Source: Geodermatophilus poikilotrophus
GTDB taxonomy: Bacteria > Actinomycetota > Actinomycetes > Mycobacteriales > Geodermatophilaceae
Reading direction: 5' to 3'
Length of the DNA stretch: 64,000 bases
NCBI RefSeq assembly: GCF_900111455.1
Contig: NZ_FOIE01000002.1
Location: 124,001 to 188,000, forward strand
The position numbers and the translations under genes are program-made. Positions 60,403 through 64,000 of this stretch are shown here, one piece after another. Under the pieces are notes generated by a model. The model saw only the letters and a list, made by a program, of their open reading frames with translations, was not told the DNA's origin and did no database searches. Positions within the stretch are counted from its first letter, which is position 1. Every line of letters begins with the position of its first letter.

Positions 60403-63141
60403 CTAGTGGGCGGCCTCGTCCCAGGTCCGGCCGAAGCCGACCGAGACCTCCAGCGGCACCGAGAGCTGCGCGGCACCGCCCATCTCGCGGCGCACCAGGG
60501 TCTCCAGCGCCTCCCGCTCCCCGGGCGCCACCTCGAGCACGAGCTCGTCGTGCACCTGCAGCAGCATCCGCGAGCGCAGCCCCTCGTCGGCGATGGCCTG
60601 CTCCACCCGCAGCATGGCCACCTTGATGACGTCGGCCGCCGACCCCTGGATGGGGGCGTTGAGCGCCATCCGCTCGGCCATCTGGCGCCGCTGCCCGTTG
60701 TCGCTGGTGAGGTCGGGCAGGTAGCGGCGGCGGCCCAGCGTCGTCTCGGTGTAGCCGGTCTGCCGGGCGTCGTCGACCACGCCGTCGAGGTACTCCCGGA
60801 TCCCGCCGAAGCGCTCGAAGTAGGCGTGCATCTGCTCGCGCGCCTCCTCGACGGAGATGCGCAGCTGCCCGGCCAGCCCGTAGGCCGACAGCCCGTAGGC
60901 CAGGCCGTAGCTCATCGCCTTGATCCGGCGGCGCATCTCCGGGTCGACGTCCTCGATCGGGATGTCGTACGCCCGGGAGGCGACGAAGGAGTGCAGGTCC
61001 TCCCCCGACGTGAAGGCCTCGATGAGCCCCTCGTCGCCGGAGAGGTGCGCCATGATCCGCATCTCGATCTGGCTGTAGTCCGCCGTCATCAGCGACTCGT
61101 GGCCCTGCCCGACGACGAACGCCTGCCGGATCCGCCGGCCCTCGGCGGTGCGGATCGGGATGTTCTGCAGGTTCGGGTCGATCGAGGACAGCCGGCCGGT
61201 GGCGGCGATCGTCTGCTGGTACGTGGTGTGGACGCGCCCTGCGTCGTCGACCATCGGGATGAGGCCGTCGATGACGGTGCGCAGCCGGGTGACGTCGCGG
61301 TGCCGCAGCAGGTGCTCGAGGAACGGGTGGCCGGTCTGCGCCAGCAGGTTGGTCAGCGCCTCGGCGTCGGTCGTGTAGCCGGACTTGATCTTCTTGGTCT
61401 TGGGCAGGCCCAGCTCGTCGAACAGCACCGCCTGCAGCTGCTTGGGCGAGCCGAGGTTCACCTCGCGGCCGATCACCGCGTAGGCCTCGGCGGCCGCGGC
61501 GGCCACGCCGTCGGCGAACTCCCGCTGCAGCTCGCGCAGGAAGTCCAGGTCCGCGGCGATACCCCGCTGCTCCATGCGGGCGAGCACGAAGGTGAGCGGC
61601 AGCTCGATCCGGCCGAGCAGTGAGTCGCCGCCGCGCTGCCCGAGCACGGACTCCAGCGCGTCGGAGAGGTCGTTGACCGCGACGGCCTTGAGGACGTCGA
61701 CGTGCGCGGCCTCGCGGGCGAGGTCCTCCTCCGACGGCCCCATCCCGTCGAGGGTCAGCTGGGTGTCCTCGGCGGCGGAGTCCTTCAGCTCGCGGCGCAG
61801 GTACCGGACGGCGAGGTCGCCCAGGTCGAAGGACCGCTGGCCGGGCAGCGCCAGGTAGGCGGCCAGCGCCGTGTCGCTGACGACGCCGGCGAGGTCCCAG
61901 CCGCGTGCCCAGATCGCCAGCAGCGGGCCCTTGACCTCGTGCACGACCTTCTGCGCGGCGGGGTCGGCCAGCCAGTCGGCCAGCGCCTGCTCGTCGGCGA
62001 CGTCGAGGCCGGGGCCCAGGTCGACGAAGGTGGCGTGGTCGTCGGCGGCGGCGAGCGCGAGGCCGGTCAGCTCGCCGGTGCCCCGCCCCCAGGTCCCCCG
62101 GAAGACGATGCCGGTGCGGCTGGTGCGCGCGTGCTGCTCCAGCCAGGCTCCCAGTCCGCCGGCCGGCACCTCGTCCTCGGTGACGTCGAAGCCGCCCTCG
62201 GCCTCCGGCTCGGCGCTGGTGAGCGTGGCGAACAGCCGGTCGCGGAGCACCCGGAACTGGAGGTTGTCGAAGAGGGTGTGCACCTCGTTGCGGTCCCAGG
62301 CGCGGACGGCGAGGTCGTCCGGGCCGAGCTCGAGGGGCACGGCGCGGTCGAGCTCGGTCAGCCGGCGGTTCTGCAGCACCGAGGACAGGTGCTCGCGCAG
62401 CTTCTCCCCGACCTTGCCCTTCACCGTGTCGACCCGGTCGACGAGCGCGTCGAGCGAGCCGTACTCGCGGACCCACTTGGCCGCGGTCTTCTCCCCCACG
62501 CTCGGGATGCTCGGCAGGTTGTCGCTGGGATCGCCGCGCAGCGCCGCGAAGTCGGGGTACTGGGCGGGCGACAACCCGTACTTGGCCTCGACCTCCTCGG
62601 GCGTGAACCGGGTCAGGTCGGAGACGCCCTTGCGCGGGTAGAGGACGGTGACGTGCTCGTTGACCAGCTGCAGCGCGTCGCGGTCGCCGGTGCAGATGAG
62701 CACGTCCATGCCCTGCTCGACGGCCTGCACGGTGAGGGTGGCGATGACGTCGTCGGCCTCGTAGCCCTCGGCGGTGATCACCGGGATGTGCAGCGCGGCC
62801 AGCACCTCCTGGATGAGGCTGACCTGGCCGCGGAAGTCGGTCGGGCTCTCGCTGCGGTTGGCCTTGTACTCCGCGTAGATCTCGCTGCGGAAGGTCTTGC
62901 GCCCCACGTCGAAGGCGACCGCCACGTGCGTCGGCTGCTCGTCGCGCAGCACGTTGATCAGCATCGAGGTGAAGCCGTAGACCGCGTTGGTCGGTTGCCC
63001 GGTCGTCGTCGAGAAGTTCTCGACCGGCAGGGCGAAGAAGGCGCGGTAGGCCAGCGAGTGCCCGTCGAGCAGCAGCAGCCGCGGGCGGGCCCCCGGGTCG
63101 GTGGGGGCGGTGGGCGCTGAGGTGGCAACCGGAGCGGACAT
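60403..63141 (-). CDS. polA: DNA polymerase I
   Basis: Okazaki-fragment processing and repair polymerase, 912 residues. The 5'-3' exonuclease domain (1-310) is intact (LLLLDGHSLAYRAFFALP, ICTGDRDALQLV). The middle 3'-5' exonuclease domain lacks the catalytic acids (VDLGPGLDV where DTE would be), so no proofreading is expected. The polymerase domain has ADYSQIEMRIMAHLSGDE, the O-helix RRRIKAMSYGLAYG and QVHDELVLEV. In the O-helix the position of E. coli Phe762 is Tyr, as in mycobacteria. TAGGAT ends eight bases before the ATG. Confidence 0.97.
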   Translation of the reverse strand: MSAPVATSAPTAPTDPGARPRLLLLDGHSLAYRAFFALPVENFSTTTGQPTNAVYGFTSMLINVLRDEQPTHVAVAFDVGRKTFRSEIYAEYKANRSESPTDFRGQVSLIQEVLAALHIPVITAEGYEADDVIATLTVQAVEQGMDVLICTGDRDALQLVNEHVTVLYPRKGVSDLTRFTPEEVEAKYGLSPAQYPDFAALRGDPSDNLPSIPSVGEKTAAKWVREYGSLDALVDRVDTVKGKVGEKLREHLSSVLQNRRLTELDRAVPLELGPDDLAVRAWDRNEVHTLFDNLQFRVLRDRLFATLTSAEPEAEGGFDVTEDEVPAGGLGAWLEQHARTSRTGIVFRGTWGRGTGELTGLALAAADDHATFVDLGPGLDVADEQALADWLADPAAQKVVHEVKGPLLAIWARGWDLAGVVSDTALAAYLALPGQRSFDLGDLAVRYLRRELKDSAAEDTQLTLDGMGPSEEDLAREAAHVDVLKAVAVNDLSDALESVLGQRGGDSLLGRIELPLTFVLARMEQRGIAADLDFLRELQREFADGVAAAAAEAYAVIGREVNLGSPKQLQAVLFDELGLPKTKKIKSGYTTDAEALTNLLAQTGHPFLEHLLRHRDVTRLRTVIDGLIPMVDDAGRVHTTYQQTIAATGRLSSIDPNLQNIPIRTAEGRRIRQAFVVGQGHESLMTADYSQIEMRIMAHLSGDEGLIEAFTSGEDLHSFVASRAYDIPIEDVDPEMRRRIKAMSYGLAYGLSAYGLAGQLRISVEEAREQMHAYFERFGGIREYLDGVVDDARQTGYTETTLGRRRYLPDLTSDNGQRRQMAERMALNAPIQGSAADVIKVAMLRVEQAIADEGLRSRMLLQVHDELVLEVAPGEREALETLVRREMGGAAQLSVPLEVSVGFGRTWDEAAH

Positions 63142-63149
63142 CGCCGCCG

Positions 63150-63155
63150 ATCCTA
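63150..63155 (-). promoter_or_regulatory. -10 box of a leaderless polA promoter
   Basis: TAGGAT ends eight bases before the polA ATG. Palindromic element copy D begins directly upstream and covers the -35 position. Confidence 0.5.
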
Positions 63156-63214
63156 AGAGGACCCCGGTGCCCCCCACCGCTCGCAAGCTCGCGACGGGCC
63201 CCTGCACCGGGGCC
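63156..63214 (+). repeat. Dispersed palindromic element, copy D (between divergent polA and thioesterase)
   Basis: Opens AGAGGACCCCGGTGC, core CGCTCGCAAGCTCGCGACGG and closes CTGCACCGGGGCC; the outer stem CCCCGGTG pairs with CACCGGGG. It occupies the space between the -10 boxes of two divergent genes, so in this copy it cannot be a simple terminator. Confidence 0.75.
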
Positions 63215-63231
63215 GTCGCGCGGGCGCTGGC

Positions 63232-63237
63232 TACGGT
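63232..63237 (+). promoter_or_regulatory. -10 box of a leaderless thioesterase promoter
   Basis: TACGGT ends six bases before the GTG at 63244; no ribosome site. Confidence 0.5.
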
Positions 63238-63243
63238 GCCGGG

Positions 63244-63648
63244 GTGACCGTGGACCGCCCCGCCTGGCTCGACGCCGGGCAGATGAGCCCGCTGGACGAC
63301 AAGCTGGGCATCCGGATCACCGACTTCGACCCCGACCACGTGGTCGCCACGATGCCGGTCGAGGGCAACCAGCAGCCGTTCGGGCTGCTGCACGGAGGGG
63401 CCACCTGCTCGCTGGTCGAGACCGTCGGGTCCTGGGCCGCGGCGCTGGGCGCCGGCCCGGGCCGGCAGGCCGTCGGGGTGGAGCTGAACGTCAGCTACCT
63501 GCGGGCGGCCACCGAGGGCGTCGTCACCGCCGTCGCCACGCCGGTCCGCCGCGGCCGGACGCTGGCCACCTTCACCATCGAGGTGACCGACGAGCAGGGC
63601 CGCGTCACCGCGACCGCCCGCCTCACCTGCATGCTGCTGGCGGCCTGA
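63244..63648 (+). CDS. Hotdog-fold thioesterase (PaaI family)
   Basis: A 134-residue acyl-CoA thioesterase of the PaaI/EntH type. The catalytic region is NQQPFGLLHGGATCSLVETVG with HGG and the downstream Glu; VELNVSYLRAATEG and TFTIEVTDEQGRVTATARL follow. The actual CoA ester is unknown. It is divergent from polA, as in many actinobacteria. Confidence 0.92.
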   Translation: MTVDRPAWLDAGQMSPLDDKLGIRITDFDPDHVVATMPVEGNQQPFGLLHGGATCSLVETVGSWAAALGAGPGRQAVGVELNVSYLRAATEGVVTAVATPVRRGRTLATFTIEVTDEQGRVTATARLTCMLLAA

Positions 63649-63650
63649 GA

Positions 63651-63706
63651 GAGGACCCCGTCCTCCTCATCGCTCGCAGGCTCGCGGCGAGCCTCTGGAC
63701 GGGGCC
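63651..63706 (+). repeat. Dispersed palindromic element, copy B (after the thioesterase)
   Basis: Begins at the stop codon region with GAGGACCCCGTCC, has the core CGCTCGCAGGCTCGCGGCGA and closes TGGACGGGGCC; CCCCGTCC pairs with GGACGGGG. It separates the converging thioesterase and acetyltransferase genes and is probably their terminator. Confidence 0.75.
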
Positions 63707-63709
63707 GCG

Positions 63710-64000
63710 TCACCCCTCCGCGGCGTCGAACAGCGGCAGCAGGCGGGCCGGCGGACGGCGGCGCACCGGCGGACGGCGCGGCACCGGGATGGTCACCCCG
63801 CCGCGCTGCCAGGTGGCGAGCGTCCGCGCGAGGGTCTCCCTCGGCACGATCCGCCGGGTGGTCAGCGGCGCGAACCCCATCCGCGCGAAGAACCGCTGCC
63901 GCTCGGCCTCGTGCCCGCCGACGGCCCCGACGACGTGCGCGGCGCCCACCTGGGACGCGTGCTCCACGGCGGCCGCGAGCAGCGCCGCGCCGGCGCCGCA
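63710..64000 (-). CDS. GNAT-family acetyltransferase, C-terminal part (start outside window)
   Basis: The last 96 codons of a gene running off the right edge. It begins with CGAGAALLAAAVEHA, the end of the acetyl-CoA pyrophosphate loop, followed by GHEAERQRFFARMGFAPLT, typical of the last strand of GNAT folds. The C-terminus is an Arg/Pro-rich tail. Substrate cannot be inferred. Confidence 0.75.
   Translation of the reverse strand, partial: CGAGAALLAAAVEHASQVGAAHVVGAVGGHEAERQRFFARMGFAPLTTRRIVPRETLARTLATWQRGGVTIPVPRRPPVRRRPPARLLPLFDAAEG

Overview
The window is 64 kb of very GC-rich chromosome from a high-GC actinobacterium. The gene content points to a morphologically complex member, most likely a Geodermatophilaceae-like organism: a BldD regulator with an intact cyclic-di-GMP motif, an SsgB-type sporulation protein, mycobacterial-style PIM lipid genes and GTG starts throughout. 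The genus is inferred from content and gene order and cannot be proved here. Almost everything is conserved core genome; I see no prophage, insertion sequence, CRISPR array or biosynthetic cluster.

Layout, mostly transcribed on the minus strand. (1) 1-7758: pyrimidine operon pyrR-pyrB-pyrC-carA-carB plus an unidentified partial gene. (2) 7978-8529: bldD on the plus strand. (3) 8906-14348: nusB, efp, a proline peptidase and the shikimate genes aroQ-aroB-aroK-aroC. (4) 14427-21748: a short prepilin peptidase, aroE, mltG, ruvX, alaS and two small membrane proteins. (5) 21897-25171: rarA, an aldo/keto reductase and a DUF559-type nuclease-like gene bracketed by related palindromes. (6) 25256-29982: aspS, a second aldo/keto reductase, hisS and a metallo-hydrolase. 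(7) 30135-32340 (plus): tandem cyclophilins and a methyltransferase. (8) 32399-42559: relA-apt-secF-secD-yajC-ruvB-ruvA-ruvC-yebC. (9) 42636-51481: vitamin B6 genes pdxT and pdxS (split by a membrane protein), then the phosphatidylinositol mannoside genes pimA-patA-pgsA, a HIT protein and thrS. (10) 51564-57214: MOSC and HNH proteins, a reductase, an ECF sigma/anti-sigma pair, ssgB, four tRNA genes and coaE. (11) 57359-64000: a small unknown protein, rpsA, a methyltransferase, polA, a thioesterase and a truncated acetyltransferase.

The genes are tightly coupled: many neighbours share a four-base GTGA or ATGA stop/start overlap. Eight genes (aroC, rarA, the hisS-operon hydrolase, pdxT, the DUF418-like gene, coaE, polA and the thioesterase) have a TAnnnT hexamer 6-8 bases before the start codon, as expected for leaderless mRNAs.

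The most unusual content is non-coding. Three 73-76 bp intercistronic spacers are homologous and run exactly from the stop codon of one gene to the start codon of the next, carrying the ribosome binding site with them. A second, palindromic family of about 55 bp has a conserved core and covarying stems; it is present in six full copies and one partial copy. A third palindrome type, with a TGATCATCGGC core, flanks the DUF559-type gene. I consider these three families the best candidates for something not yet described.
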